Assembly (NCBI GenBank): GCA_964523895.1
Contig: CAZGBJ010000001.1
Coordinates: 62,001-126,000, forward strand
DNA from: UBA7359 sp964523895
Lineage (GTDB): Bacteria; Pseudomonadota; Gammaproteobacteria; Eutrophobiales; Eutrophobiaceae
Direction of reading: 5' to 3'
DNA: 64,000 bases
Every line of letters starts with the position of its first letter. Positions within the stretch are counted from its first letter, which is position 1. This document shows, piece after piece, positions 43,265 through 53,271 of this stretch. The notes beneath the pieces are model-generated. The model did not search any database. It saw nothing but the letters and a program-made list of their open reading frames with translations, and was not told where the DNA came from. The position numbers and the translations under genes were made by a program.

Positions 43265-43672
43265 ATGAATAATAAACACTCATCTCAACAGGGTTTTACC
43301 TTAATTGAATTAATGATCGTTGTTGCGATTATCGGTATTCTTGCCGCAGTAGCAATTCCATCATATCGTGCTTATGTTGCTGAATCACATGGTGGTGCAG
43401 CTATGAAAGGGGTCAGTGCTTATGTGGCTCAGTCTCAAGCTTGCATTGAAACAGGTGTCGGTTGTACAGAATTAGCTACTAGTGCCGGTGGTGATGCAGC
43501 AGTCACTTTAACCTCTGTTTCTGAAGCTGCTACCAGCTCAACCGTCGCATATAATGAAGGTGCTTGTATCGTTACTGCTACCCTCACTGCCGCATCTGTG
43601 GCCTATGTTGCAACTGTTGGTACTGCAGGTGGAGCAACAGCTGCACAGTGCCAAGCCGGAGCAGGTTTATAA
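43265..43672 (+). CDS. pilA: type IV major pilin, copy 2
   Basis: A 135-residue pilin with leader MNNKHSSQQG cut before FTLIELM. The mature part has the same length as copy 1 (125 residues), the same four cysteines and identical N-terminal 42 residues or so. The leader is unrelated to that of copy 1, so the duplication boundary lies at about the start of the gene. GGAG precedes the ATG. No sigma-54 promoter or terminator hairpin was seen, so its expression may depend on read-through or on an unrecognised promoter. Confidence 0.93.
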   Translation: MNNKHSSQQGFTLIELMIVVAIIGILAAVAIPSYRAYVAESHGGAAMKGVSAYVAQSQACIETGVGCTELATSAGGDAAVTLTSVSEAATSSTVAYNEGACIVTATLTAASVAYVATVGTAGGATAAQCQAGAGL

Positions 43673-43821
43673 TTATAAAACTGTTGAAATGTTACTAAAA
43701 AGATTTGTGTAGGTTTGCACTTAGTTGTTATAAAGTTACCAATTTCATTAGCTACTAAGTGTCATACTTACAAAGAGTTACAATCTTGTTATTCGTAAAC
43801 AAATTTTCAACCCAATTCCGG

Positions 43822-45147
43822 TTATTTATTAAGACCATACTTATCTAAACGATAGCGTAAAACGCGTAAGCTTATACCCAATTTTTTCGCTGCCGCTGTT
43901 CGATTCCATTTAGTCTGCTCAAGCACTTCCAGAATAGCGTTTCGTTCTATGTCATCTAGTTGATTGACCAATGAAGCCGATTTCAGCTTATCTTGCTCGT
44001 TTTCGCCCTTACTTTTCTTGTCACTTAACAATAAACCTTCTGGTTCAATTACATCGCTTTCAGCAAGCGTGAGTGCACGCTCAAGAATATTTTCCAGTTC
44101 ACGAATATTGCCAGGGAAGTGATAAGTTTGAAGCTTACTTAAAGCCTCTGTAGATAAACGCGCTATCTGTTCTCCCGACTTATCTGCCATTTGCAACAAA
44201 ATATGATTCACCAGGGAAACAATATCTTCCATACGATCTCTCAAAGCAGGAACATGAATTTCTATAACATTAATTCGATAATATAAATCCTTGCGAAAAC
44301 TTTCCTGTTCCACCATCGCAGATAGTTGCTTATGTGTTGCGCTTAAAATGCGTATGTCGATTTCTATTTCTTCTTGCGCGCCGACAGGTCGAATGCGTTT
44401 CTCCTGAATAGCACGTAATAATTTAACCTGAAGATGTAAGGGTAAATCCGCTACTTCATCAAGAAATAAAGTCCCTCCTTCAGCTGTATGAAGTAAACCT
44501 TCTTTATCAGAATCTGCGCCGGTAAAACTGCCTTTTTTGTGTCCAAAAAATTCACTTTCCATTAATTCATGCGGAATAGCACCACAATTAACCGGAACAA
44601 ATGGTTTGTTAGTACGTGGACCAATATCATGAATCATTCTTGCTACCAATTCTTTACCTGTACCCGATTCGCCGCTGATATGTATTGGTGCCTGACTACG
44701 AGCAACTTTATTAATCGTGTTATGCAATTCTCGAATGACGGTACTATCACCGACGATCGTTGCCTTTGAAGTATTATCACTTAAACCTGAATGCAAAGCA
44801 TTTTGCACCACTGTTCTTAATGAATTTAAATCAATGGGTTTTGTCAGGAAATCAAACGCACCATATTTTAATGCCTGGATAGCACTATCCATACTTCCAT
44901 GAGCGGTGATTACAGCAATAGGTATTTGTGGAAAATTCGCTTGTAATTCATTAACAAATTCTACACCATTGCCGTCGGGCAATTTCATATCTGTCAGACA
45001 CAAATCAAATTTATATTGATCTAACAATAATCGCGCCTTGGCAAGATCCTCTGCGCAATGACAATCAATTTGCATCCGTTGCAGTGTTATCTGCAACAGC
45101 TCCCGAATATCTGGCTCATCATCAATGATTAACGCAAGTTGCGACAT
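43822..45147 (-). CDS. pilR: sigma-54-dependent response regulator PilR
   Basis: NtrC-family regulator of pilin transcription, 441 residues: receiver domain with the phosphorylated aspartate in CLTDMKLPDGNG and acidic pocket DDEPDIREL; AAA+ domain with Walker A GESGTGKELVARMIH, the sigma-54 contact loop GSFTGA (GAFTGA in most), Walker B FLDEVADLPLHLQVKL; and a Fis-type helix-turn-helix at the C-terminus (NRTAAAKKLGISLRVLRYRL). The loop variant GSFTGA is uncommon but seen in active members. It is encoded directly after pilS. Confidence 0.93.
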   Translation of the reverse strand: MSQLALIIDDEPDIRELLQITLQRMQIDCHCAEDLAKARLLLDQYKFDLCLTDMKLPDGNGVEFVNELQANFPQIPIAVITAHGSMDSAIQALKYGAFDFLTKPIDLNSLRTVVQNALHSGLSDNTSKATIVGDSTVIRELHNTINKVARSQAPIHISGESGTGKELVARMIHDIGPRTNKPFVPVNCGAIPHELMESEFFGHKKGSFTGADSDKEGLLHTAEGGTLFLDEVADLPLHLQVKLLRAIQEKRIRPVGAQEEIEIDIRILSATHKQLSAMVEQESFRKDLYYRINVIEIHVPALRDRMEDIVSLVNHILLQMADKSGEQIARLSTEALSKLQTYHFPGNIRELENILERALTLAESDVIEPEGLLLSDKKSKGENEQDKLKSASLVNQLDDIERNAILEVLEQTKWNRTAAAKKLGISLRVLRYRLDKYGLNK

Positions 45148-45149
45148 AT

Positions 45150-46763
45150 TTATACCAGTTCACCTTGTTTGTCAGTGTGCATAAAATTCAGTCTAAATGT
45201 TGTGCCATATTCTGAAGTTGAGTGTAAATTTAAATTTGCCTGATTGGCCTCGCATAATTCACGAGCAAGATATAATCCCAAACCCGAGCCCTGTGTCTCT
45301 GTTGTAAAAAAAGGTTCGAAAAGATGTTCTTTAATTTTTTCGGACACTCCAGAACCCGTATCAATGATATCAATATACGGTCTTTGTATTTCCTCGTTAA
45401 TATCACAAGATAAAGTAATAACGGGCTTGCTCTGACTATAACGTATCGCATTCTCACAAAGATTCCAGACAACCTGATGTAATTGAGATGGATCCATTCT
45501 GACAAGAATATTTTCTCTCATTACCTCAAGTGCGATATCTCCGCTGGATAAATTATGCCTGGATTCAAATTCGTTAATAAATTTTTTCATCCAGGAAATT
45601 ATTTCAAAATCTTCTAACGTTGCCTGATCTCTGCGACTAATACTTAGTACATTTTCAATAATATTGTTAACACGAAGAGAATGCTCATTAATAATTTCAG
45701 TTAAGCGTTTATCCTCCAGGCAGATCGTATCAGATTCTTGCAATAACTGACCTGCATGATTAATTGCGCCCAAAGGGTTCCTGACTTCATGTGCAATACT
45801 TGCTGTTAATCTTCCTAATGAAGCAAGTTTTAGATGCTGGGCTCGCTGTCTCAACCTCGCTATATCTTCAAGGAAAACTAAGATCTGATAATTTATTCCT
45901 AATGTTAATTTAATAAATGAAACCTGCAACTCGGCTTCATATTCATTTAGTTTAATAATTACATTTTGCATTCCATTGTTATTTAGCCAGTCATCTATAT
46001 AAGCTTTCAGATAGTTATTTATAAAATGGAAAATTTTATGTGTGTCTCCTTGCTGTTGCCCCAATAACTGTTTAGATGATTCATTAATAAGTAATACATT
46101 CATATTGCTATCAAGAACAATAATCCCTGATTGCATGCGCTGAACAATATGCTCATTTAATTTTGCTAATTCATTTATTTCTATAGCCTGCTGCTCAGCC
46201 AATGCTTCCGTTTCGCGTACTCGCGCAGCTAAAAGATTTCCAATAATAGCTGTGATAAAGAATGTTGCACCGAGCATTCCAGCGTGAATGTAGTTTACCC
46301 TGTCGAAGAAGAGGACGAATTGAACATACAGCTCGTGTCCCAGGACAAATAGTGTTGCAATTGCAGCAAAAAGTATCGAGATCCTTCCTTCTCGTAGTAT
46401 GCTACCACCAGCAACTGCAATAATGATTAACAGACCAAAACCGCTACCAAGACCACTGCTCGAGTACATCAATAATCCCAACATAATGATGTCTAGCAGG
46501 ACATGAAATGCAATTTGAATATTAAATCCGGGGCTCTGCTGCAGAATAAACCAGCTAAAAATGAAAGCCGCAAATAAATAAATGTGGCTAGTTACTGAAA
46601 AAAAATGAGCATTCATACTACCCAATGGCGCAGGCAGTTGGCCTATGTAGACCAAAATGACAAATAAACCGGAAAGCAAAACTCGATAATTATTAAAATA
46701 CCGTAATGCACGCCAATCCATGGATTTGGTCTGCTTCCGTATTATTTTATTAGCTTTATCCAT
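45150..46763 (-). CDS. pilS: sensor histidine kinase PilS
   Basis: A 537-residue membrane sensor. Six or so N-terminal membrane helices (to about residue 190), a coil, a PAS-like region (NEHIVQRMQSGIIVLDSNMN), the dimerisation and phosphotransfer helix with the histidine in SIAHEVRNPLGAINHAGQ, and an ATP-binding domain with QVVWNLCENAIRYS, DTGSGV and GSGLGLYLARELCE. Its stop is two bases before the pilR start, so the pair is coupled. Together they control the pilins at 42.6-43.7 kb. Confidence 0.93.
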   Translation of the reverse strand: MDKANKIIRKQTKSMDWRALRYFNNYRVLLSGLFVILVYIGQLPAPLGSMNAHFFSVTSHIYLFAAFIFSWFILQQSPGFNIQIAFHVLLDIIMLGLLMYSSSGLGSGFGLLIIIAVAGGSILREGRISILFAAIATLFVLGHELYVQFVLFFDRVNYIHAGMLGATFFITAIIGNLLAARVRETEALAEQQAIEINELAKLNEHIVQRMQSGIIVLDSNMNVLLINESSKQLLGQQQGDTHKIFHFINNYLKAYIDDWLNNNGMQNVIIKLNEYEAELQVSFIKLTLGINYQILVFLEDIARLRQRAQHLKLASLGRLTASIAHEVRNPLGAINHAGQLLQESDTICLEDKRLTEIINEHSLRVNNIIENVLSISRRDQATLEDFEIISWMKKFINEFESRHNLSSGDIALEVMRENILVRMDPSQLHQVVWNLCENAIRYSQSKPVITLSCDINEEIQRPYIDIIDTGSGVSEKIKEHLFEPFFTTETQGSGLGLYLARELCEANQANLNLHSTSEYGTTFRLNFMHTDKQGELV

Positions 46764-46947
46764 AATTATTCAGATTAAATATAAATTTTGGCACATTAAT
46801 TGAGTATAAATCACACAAATAGGATTAAAATGAGAAAAAGCTATCTTAAATATTTCAAAAAATACATGTCTTGACTATATTTAAAGAAAAATAGCGTGTT
46901 TCCGATATATACCCATGACTCTCAATCTAGCACTATAAGGATATAAC

Positions 46948-48117
46948 ATGAACTTACACGAATATCAGGCAAAAAAGCTGTTTGCTGACTATGGCGTTCC
47001 CGTTCCAGCTGGCAAACCCGCACATTCTATCAAAGAGGTACTGCGCAACGCTGCTGAACTAGGTGGTGATAGCTGGGTAGTCAAGGCACAAGTGCACGCG
47101 GGTGGCCGAGGAAAAGCCGGTGGCGTAAAATTAGTTAGCGGAACAGAGGAACTCGAGTCTGTCGCCCGTTCATTACTCGGGTCTCAACTTATTACAAAGC
47201 AATCCGCACCGACAGGACAACCAGTTAATTGCTTGCTGATATCATCAGTTTCCAACATTGATAAAGAATTATATCTTGGCATCGTTGTTGACCGTGCCAG
47301 TCGTCGCGTTGCTATCATGGCATCTACCGAAGGCGGGATGGATATAGAAGAAGTCGCCGCCACACAACCTGAAAAAATCATCAGTATCACTATCGACCCT
47401 ATCCTTGGTTTACAGGATCACCAAAGTCGGCAAATTGGTTTTGCCCTGGGATTTGATGATAAACAACGCAAGCAGCTAAGTTCTATATTAAAGGGTTTGT
47501 ATAATCTGTATGTCGAGAAAGATCTGAATCTGGTTGAAATAAATCCACTCATCATTGATGGGGAAGGCAATCTTGAAGCCCTGGATGCCAAAGTTGCCAT
47601 TGATGATAATGCCTTGTTTCGACAACCAAATCTGGAGGAATGGCATGATCCAAGTCAGGAAGACGAAAAAGAAAGTATTGCCAAACGTTTTGACCTCAAC
47701 TATATCACTCTGGATGGAAATATAGCCTGCATGGTCAATGGTGCCGGATTAGCAATGGCAACCATGGATATCATCAAATTGCATGGTGGTGATCCCGCTA
47801 ACTTTCTCGACGTGGGTGGCGGTGCTACCGCAGAGAGAGTGGCAGAAGCATTCAAACTAATTGTTTCTGACAAAAATGTTGAAGCTATTCTGGTCAATAT
47901 TTTTGGTGGTATCGTCCGTTGTGACTTGATTGCAGAAGGTATTATAAAGGCGGTAAAAGAAGTTGGTGTTGAGGTCCCCGTCGTCGTTAGACTGGAAGGT
48001 ACAAAAGTGAATGAAGGTAAGGCATTGCTTGCCGATAGTGGTCTAACAATAACCACTGCCGATGACTTGACGGACGCAGCTAAAAAAGTAGTCGCTGCAG
48101 CAGAAGGAGCACAATAA
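46948..48117 (+). CDS. sucC: succinyl-CoA synthetase beta subunit
   Basis: ATP-grasp subunit of the citric acid cycle enzyme, 389 residues. The N-terminus MNLHEYQAKKLFADYGVPV is typical. The ATP-grasp part includes VKAQVHAGGRGKAGGVKL and LVEINPLIIDGEGNLEALDA (Mg/ATP), and the CoA-ligase part NFLDVGGGATAERV. GGAT precedes the ATG. sucC and sucD are separated here from the other cycle genes. Confidence 0.97.
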   Translation: MNLHEYQAKKLFADYGVPVPAGKPAHSIKEVLRNAAELGGDSWVVKAQVHAGGRGKAGGVKLVSGTEELESVARSLLGSQLITKQSAPTGQPVNCLLISSVSNIDKELYLGIVVDRASRRVAIMASTEGGMDIEEVAATQPEKIISITIDPILGLQDHQSRQIGFALGFDDKQRKQLSSILKGLYNLYVEKDLNLVEINPLIIDGEGNLEALDAKVAIDDNALFRQPNLEEWHDPSQEDEKESIAKRFDLNYITLDGNIACMVNGAGLAMATMDIIKLHGGDPANFLDVGGGATAERVAEAFKLIVSDKNVEAILVNIFGGIVRCDLIAEGIIKAVKEVGVEVPVVVRLEGTKVNEGKALLADSGLTITTADDLTDAAKKVVAAAEGAQ

Positions 48118-48989
48118 TGGCCATTCTAATTAACAAGGATACTAAAGTTATTGTTCAAGGCTTTACCGGTCGCCAAGGTACTTTCCACGCTGAACAAGCG
48201 ATAGATTACGGAACCCAGATAGTCGGTGGCGTGACACCCGGTAGAGGTGGAGAAAAACACCTTAAACAACCCGTATTTGATACCGTTGCCGATGCCGTCG
48301 ATGGCACTGGCGCAAATGCGAGCATGATTATGGTTCCTGCCGCTTATGCTGCGGAAGCAATCACAGAAGCGGCTGAAGCCGGAATTGCTATCATCGTCTG
48401 CATCACAGAGGGTATACCTGTTATTGACATGGTCAAAGTCAGGTCATATCTGGAACAGTTTCCTGACATTCGTCTTGTTGGGCCAAATTGTCCCGGTCTT
48501 ATCACACCTGATCAATGTAAGATCGGTATTATGCCGGGCAGTATTCATAAATCTGGAAACATTGGTATTGTTTCTCGCTCCGGCACTTTGACTTATGAAG
48601 CAGTTCATCAAACCACACAAAATGGGCTCGGACAAAGTACCTGTGTCGGTATTGGCGGCGATCCAATACATGGGATGAACTTCATAGACTGTCTAGGCCT
48701 GTTTGAAGAGGACTCTGATACCAAGGGAATTATCATGGTGGGTGAAATTGGCGGCACTGCTGAAGAAGAAGCTGCACAATTTATTAAAGAAAACGTCACT
48801 AAACCTGTCGTTGGCTATATCGCTGGCGTCACTGCCCCTCCTGGAAAGAGAATGGGGCATGCGGGCGCAATTATTTCAGGCGGCAAAGGCACAGCCGATG
48901 ATAAGTTTGCTGCACTTGAAGATGCCAATGTTAAAACGGTACGTTCTCCAGGCGATCTTGGTATGGCAATTGCCGAACGACTTTCGTAA
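48117..48989 (+). CDS. sucD: succinyl-CoA synthetase alpha subunit
   Basis: CoA-binding, phosphohistidine-forming subunit, 290 residues. Its ATG shares one base with the sucC stop. It carries QGFTGRQGTFHAEQAI, the CoA motif GPNCPGLITPDQCKIGIM, and the active-site histidine region KRMGHAGAIISGGKGTADDK. All core motifs are intact. Confidence 0.97.
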   Translation: MAILINKDTKVIVQGFTGRQGTFHAEQAIDYGTQIVGGVTPGRGGEKHLKQPVFDTVADAVDGTGANASMIMVPAAYAAEAITEAAEAGIAIIVCITEGIPVIDMVKVRSYLEQFPDIRLVGPNCPGLITPDQCKIGIMPGSIHKSGNIGIVSRSGTLTYEAVHQTTQNGLGQSTCVGIGGDPIHGMNFIDCLGLFEEDSDTKGIIMVGEIGGTAEEEAAQFIKENVTKPVVGYIAGVTAPPGKRMGHAGAIISGGKGTADDKFAALEDANVKTVRSPGDLGMAIAERLS

Positions 48990-49061
48990 ATATTATATCT
49001 ACTTGGTAAACTTCTGACTTATGGGTATAGTCCCTCCGTTTTCTTGTCGCCACTTGAAATT

Positions 49062-50696
49062 ATGTCAGATAATTCATTGCACATTCTTCTTGCCCAATTA
49101 AATCTCACCGTTGGAGATATAGAAGGCAATACAAAAAAGATAATTGAGTCTATCAATGACGCCGAATTTAAATATGAGGCTGATATTATTGTCTTCCCTG
49201 AATTAAGTATCAGTTCCTATCCTCCGGAAGATCTATTATTACGTCCTGCATTTAATCAATATATTAAAACGGCATTAGAAAAAATCGTAGCAGAAACTAA
49301 AAACATCCATGTAATACTTGGCTATCCAACAAAACAAAACGACAAACTCTATAATGCATGCAGCCTCATCTACAAAGGGGAAATTAAACAAACTTACTAT
49401 AAACAACATCTTCCAAATTACGGTGTGTTTGATGAAAAGCGATATTTCACTCCTGCAAATGAAACCTGTATTTTTAATATTAAAGGTATCACCGCAGCAT
49501 TAAGTATATGTGAAGATATATGGGTTTCTAAGCCTATTGCCTCCGCTGCTGCTGCTGGCGCTAAAATCATGTTTAACATTAACGCTTCGCCTTATCATAA
49601 AAACAAGCTCGACGAACGTGAAAAGATAATTTCAAAACGAGCGCAAAATTCTGAAATGTATGTCGTTTACACTAATTTAGTTGGTGGTCAGGATGAACTT
49701 GTCTTTGATGGCAACTCTATGGTCGTTAATAATAATGGTGAACTTGTTTTTCATGCACCACAATTTGAAGAAGGTTTGTTCGGTGTCCATTTGGATATTA
49801 AACAAGCTGAAAAGAAGAAAGAAGAAAAAACAACTCAGCCTGATTTGATTGAGGAGGAAAATATTTATAACGCATTGGTTCTGGGCGTACAAGACTATGT
49901 AGGAAAAAATAATTTTAAAGGGGCTATTATCGGTTTATCTGGCGGAATTGATTCTGCATTAACATTGAGCATCGCTGTAGATGCTTTAGGTTCGGAGAAT
50001 GTTGAAGCTTTAATTATGCCTTCGCGTTTTACTGCGGATATGAGTAATGAAGATGCCTGTCTACAGGCACAAACACTTGGCGTGAAGCATGAAATAATCT
50101 CTATTGAACAACCTTTTGAATCTTTTCTTAAAGTGCTTGAACCACGCTTTAAAGATTTACCAACCGACACCACTGAGGAAAACATACAAGCACGTTGCAG
50201 AGGAATTCTGTTGATGGCTGCTTCAAATAAAAGCGGCAAACTGATTTTAACTACCGGCAACAAAAGCGAAATGGCTGTTGGCTATGCAACTTTGTATGGT
50301 GATATGGCAGGCGGCTACGCTCCGCTTAAAGATGTATGGAAAACTCTGGTGTATCGATTAGCAAAGTGGCGCAACACAAAACAACAAGTTATTCCTGAAA
50401 GAGTAATAAGCCGACCACCTACTGCAGAATTACGTCACGAACAATTAGATCAGGATTCATTACCTGATTATGAAATATTGGATCCGATTCTTGAGCAATA
50501 CATTGAACTTGATACACATCCAAAACAGATTATTGAAAATGGCCACGATGCTAACACTGTATATAAAGTAATTAGTCTGGTAGATAAAAATGAATATAAA
50601 CGAAGACAAGCAGCGCCAGGCGTTCGAATAACAGAAAGAGCCTTTGGCAGAGATCGACGCTACCCTATCAGTTCAGCTTATATAGAAAAAGAGTAG
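49062..50696 (+). CDS. nadE: NAD+ synthase, glutamine-hydrolysing
   Basis: Final step of NAD synthesis using glutamine. The ATG at 49062 (MSDNSLHILLAQLN) is preferred over a TTG at 49044. The N-terminal nitrilase-type amidase domain has the catalytic triad in FPELSISSYP (Glu), YKQHLPNYGVFDEKRYF (Lys) and LSICEDIW (Cys). The C-terminal synthetase domain has the P-loop GLSGGIDSALTL, then TTGNKSEMAVGYATLYGDMA and SRPPTAELRHEQLDQDSLP. Length about 544 residues is usual for the two-domain form. Confidence 0.96.
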   Translation: MSDNSLHILLAQLNLTVGDIEGNTKKIIESINDAEFKYEADIIVFPELSISSYPPEDLLLRPAFNQYIKTALEKIVAETKNIHVILGYPTKQNDKLYNACSLIYKGEIKQTYYKQHLPNYGVFDEKRYFTPANETCIFNIKGITAALSICEDIWVSKPIASAAAAGAKIMFNINASPYHKNKLDEREKIISKRAQNSEMYVVYTNLVGGQDELVFDGNSMVVNNNGELVFHAPQFEEGLFGVHLDIKQAEKKKEEKTTQPDLIEEENIYNALVLGVQDYVGKNNFKGAIIGLSGGIDSALTLSIAVDALGSENVEALIMPSRFTADMSNEDACLQAQTLGVKHEIISIEQPFESFLKVLEPRFKDLPTDTTEENIQARCRGILLMAASNKSGKLILTTGNKSEMAVGYATLYGDMAGGYAPLKDVWKTLVYRLAKWRNTKQQVIPERVISRPPTAELRHEQLDQDSLPDYEILDPILEQYIELDTHPKQIIENGHDANTVYKVISLVDKNEYKRRQAAPGVRITERAFGRDRRYPISSAYIEKE

Positions 50697-50700
50697 CCTG

Positions 50701-51477
50701 TTATTTTACTTTCACATTTTTTACGTCATACGTGCCCGGATGGTTCGGGTAATTTAATTCTAATACGCGTAAGGCATCATCCGAAAGATCATTCATTTCC
50801 ATTACACGATACGCTTTTGCCATAACAACTAACGCATCAGGAACGGCTGGTGTGCGTGGATAATTTTCTACCACATATCTTGCTCTATTCGCAGCGGCAA
50901 CAAATGCACCTCGGCGCATATAATAATTCGCAACATGAACTTCGTTTTTTGCCAGAATGTTTCGTAAATATCGCATCCGCTGTTCTGAATCAGCAACATA
51001 TTCGCTATCTGGGTAGCGTTTCACCAACTCGGAAAAAGACTGAAAAGCATTAAGAGCAGCACCAGGATCACGTTGCGATTCATCCGTAGGCAAATAACGC
51101 TGTGTAAAACCTTTGCCTTTATTAAAATTTGCCAGACCTTTCAAATAGTACGCATAATCAACATGTTTATTTTGAGGGTACAATTTGATAAAACGATCGC
51201 ATGCTGACACTGATGCTTCAGGTTCATCATTCTTATAATAAGCATAAGATAAATCCAGTAATGCCTGTTGTGCATAAACCCCAAACGGGTATCTTGTTTC
51301 CAGTTTCTGATATAGCTCAACCGCTTCTGAATAATCTCCAGACTCCAGAGCTCCTTTTGCTTCAGCATAAAAATGATCCGCATTCCAACCTGCAGTCTCA
51401 TCTTCCTCCTCGTCACCACCAAAATAAGAACAAGCGGAAATAAAAAAAATCAGTAAAAAAGTGATTAAATGTCGCAT
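50701..51477 (-). CDS. bamD: outer membrane protein assembly factor BamD
   Basis: Lipoprotein of the BAM complex that inserts outer-membrane proteins. A lipobox FFISAC ends the signal peptide near residue 17. The mature part is tetratricopeptide repeats (YQKLETRYPFGVYAQQALLD, CDRFIKLYPQNKHVDYAYYL), with the family motif LKGLANFN. The 258-residue length is normal. It is convergent with nadE and divergent from rluD, the conserved arrangement. Confidence 0.95.
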   Translation of the reverse strand: MRHLITFLLIFFISACSYFGGDEEEDETAGWNADHFYAEAKGALESGDYSEAVELYQKLETRYPFGVYAQQALLDLSYAYYKNDEPEASVSACDRFIKLYPQNKHVDYAYYLKGLANFNKGKGFTQRYLPTDESQRDPGAALNAFQSFSELVKRYPDSEYVADSEQRMRYLRNILAKNEVHVANYYMRRGAFVAAANRARYVVENYPRTPAVPDALVVMAKAYRVMEMNDLSDDALRVLELNYPNHPGTYDVKNVKVK

Positions 51478-51530
51478 AGACTGTAGGTTAGCCTAATCCT
51501 ATCTTAAGGGCAAAGCTTAGAAATATAGCC

Positions 51531-52481
51531 ATGAGTAAACTGCAATTACAAACAATCATACCAGAAGAGCTGGCTGGGAAACGCCTTGATCAGGCGCTTT
51601 CCAGACTATACCCCGAGCATTCTCGCTCAAGAATTCAATCCTGGATTAAGTCTGGTGATGTCCGTGTTAATAATTTAAATATTAAACAACGGGATCAAGT
51701 CAGTGTTGGTGATGCCATTGAAATAAACACAGAACTGAATAGTGTTGATAAATATCAGGCTGAAGCAATTGAACTTGATATTATTCACGAAGATGATGCC
51801 ATCATCATTATTAATAAACCTGCAGGCCTCGTAGTGCACCCAGGAGCAGGAAACCCGAATCGTACTTTGCTAAATGCCCTGCTAAACTTTGATAACAGCC
51901 TCGACACCATACCTCGTGCTGGCATCATTCATCGCCTTGATAAGGAAACAACCGGTATTATGGTCGTTGCAAGAACGCTAGAAGCACACACCTATTTAGT
52001 TGATAAACTGCAAAAGAGAGAAATTAAACGTGAATATCAGGCGATTGTTTGCGGACAACTTGTTGCCGGCGGTTCTATTGAAAATAAAATGGGAAGGCAT
52101 CCTGTTCACAGAGTCAAAATGGCAGTGACAAACTCTGGCAAAAATGCAACGACGCACTACAGAGTACTTAAAAAATTTCAGCACTACACTCATCTGCATG
52201 TCCAACTTGAAACTGGTAGAACCCATCAGATTCGAGTACATATGTCACATATAAAACACCCGATTGTCGGCGACCCTGTATATGGAAATAATAACTCTAT
52301 AAGAAAAGGCGTGAATTCATCGCTACGTGACATTATTAAAAACTTTAAACGTCAGGCTCTGCACGCATACTCTTTGGAACTTCCTCACCCCACAACAGGA
52401 AACAAGATGAAATTTAATGCTGAATTACCTGATGATATTAATTCATTAATAGATGCATTAAATACCCATGACCAGGCATAA
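51531..52481 (+). CDS. rluD: 23S rRNA pseudouridine(1911/1915/1917) synthase RluD
   Basis: Pseudouridine synthase of 316 residues, with an N-terminal S4 RNA-binding domain (GKRLDQALSRLYPEHSRSRI, QSWIKSGDVRVN) and the catalytic aspartate in GIIHRLDKETTGIMVVAR. The C-terminal motif LETGRTHQIRVHMSHIKHPI and VGDPVYG complete the family pattern. The end overlaps the start of pgeF by 14 bases. Confidence 0.96.
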   Translation: MSKLQLQTIIPEELAGKRLDQALSRLYPEHSRSRIQSWIKSGDVRVNNLNIKQRDQVSVGDAIEINTELNSVDKYQAEAIELDIIHEDDAIIIINKPAGLVVHPGAGNPNRTLLNALLNFDNSLDTIPRAGIIHRLDKETTGIMVVARTLEAHTYLVDKLQKREIKREYQAIVCGQLVAGGSIENKMGRHPVHRVKMAVTNSGKNATTHYRVLKKFQHYTHLHVQLETGRTHQIRVHMSHIKHPIVGDPVYGNNNSIRKGVNSSLRDIIKNFKRQALHAYSLELPHPTTGNKMKFNAELPDDINSLIDALNTHDQA

Positions 52482-53211
52482 AGATAAACACTGGCTCTGG
52501 GCAGACTGGCCTGCACCAGAACATATTCACGCTGGCACATCTATTCGAACTGGCGGTCATAGCAAAAAACCTTTTAACAGTTTTAATCTCGCACAGCATG
52601 TTGGTGATAAGCCTGCCGATGTTAAAAAAAATCGTAAAATACTAATCAGTCATCTAGGATTGCCGTCTGAACCCGCCTGGTTAAATCAAACGCATAGTTC
52701 AAAAATCATCTCTATTGATTCCACTTCTGAAAATCGGAATGCTGATGGCAGTTTCACGATTAAACAAAATAACGTTTGTGCCATCCTGACCGCAGATTGC
52801 GTTCCGATTTTATTTTGTAATAAGGACGGAACAAAAATCGCGGCTATTCATGCAGGTTGGAAAGGAATCTGCAACGGCATCATTGAAAATACCATTAAGA
52901 TATTTTCTGACTCTGAAACAATATTAGTCTGGATAGGCCCCTGCATCAGTAGCGAGCATTACGAGGTCGGCAAAGATGTCTATGAACGTTGTTTAAATCA
53001 TTCAAGCTTGCTCAAAAGTGCATTTAATCAAACTAATATTAATCATTGGCATTGTGACTTAGTCAAAATTGTTAACATTATTCTGAAAAATGCAGGAATT
53101 GGCACAATTTATGAGTGCAATTCATGTACTTATAAAATGGATGAATTATTCTTTTCATATCGGCGTGAGGGCAACACAGGTCGTACAGCGTCAATGATCT
53201 GGATGGAATAG
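52468..53211 (+). CDS. pgeF: peptidoglycan editing factor PgeF (YfiH/DUF152)
   Basis: Laccase-fold enzyme of the YfiH family, 247 residues. In E. coli PgeF removes wrongly incorporated residues from murein precursors, acting on UDP-MurNAc-L-Ser. The metal-binding and catalytic motifs are LNQTHSSKI, ILTADCVPILFCNKDG, IAAIHAGWKGICNGIIENT and GPCISSEHYEVGKDV. The start overlaps rluD by 14 bases, which couples their translation. Confidence 0.93.
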   Translation: MTRHKDKHWLWADWPAPEHIHAGTSIRTGGHSKKPFNSFNLAQHVGDKPADVKKNRKILISHLGLPSEPAWLNQTHSSKIISIDSTSENRNADGSFTIKQNNVCAILTADCVPILFCNKDGTKIAAIHAGWKGICNGIIENTIKIFSDSETILVWIGPCISSEHYEVGKDVYERCLNHSSLLKSAFNQTNINHWHCDLVKIVNIILKNAGIGTIYECNSCTYKMDELFFSYRREGNTGRTASMIWME

Positions 53212-53271
53212 TGCCAATTTTAGTCTAAGCTTTAGCCATAAGAAGCAAAAAGAATAATAGGGAGCAGCATA

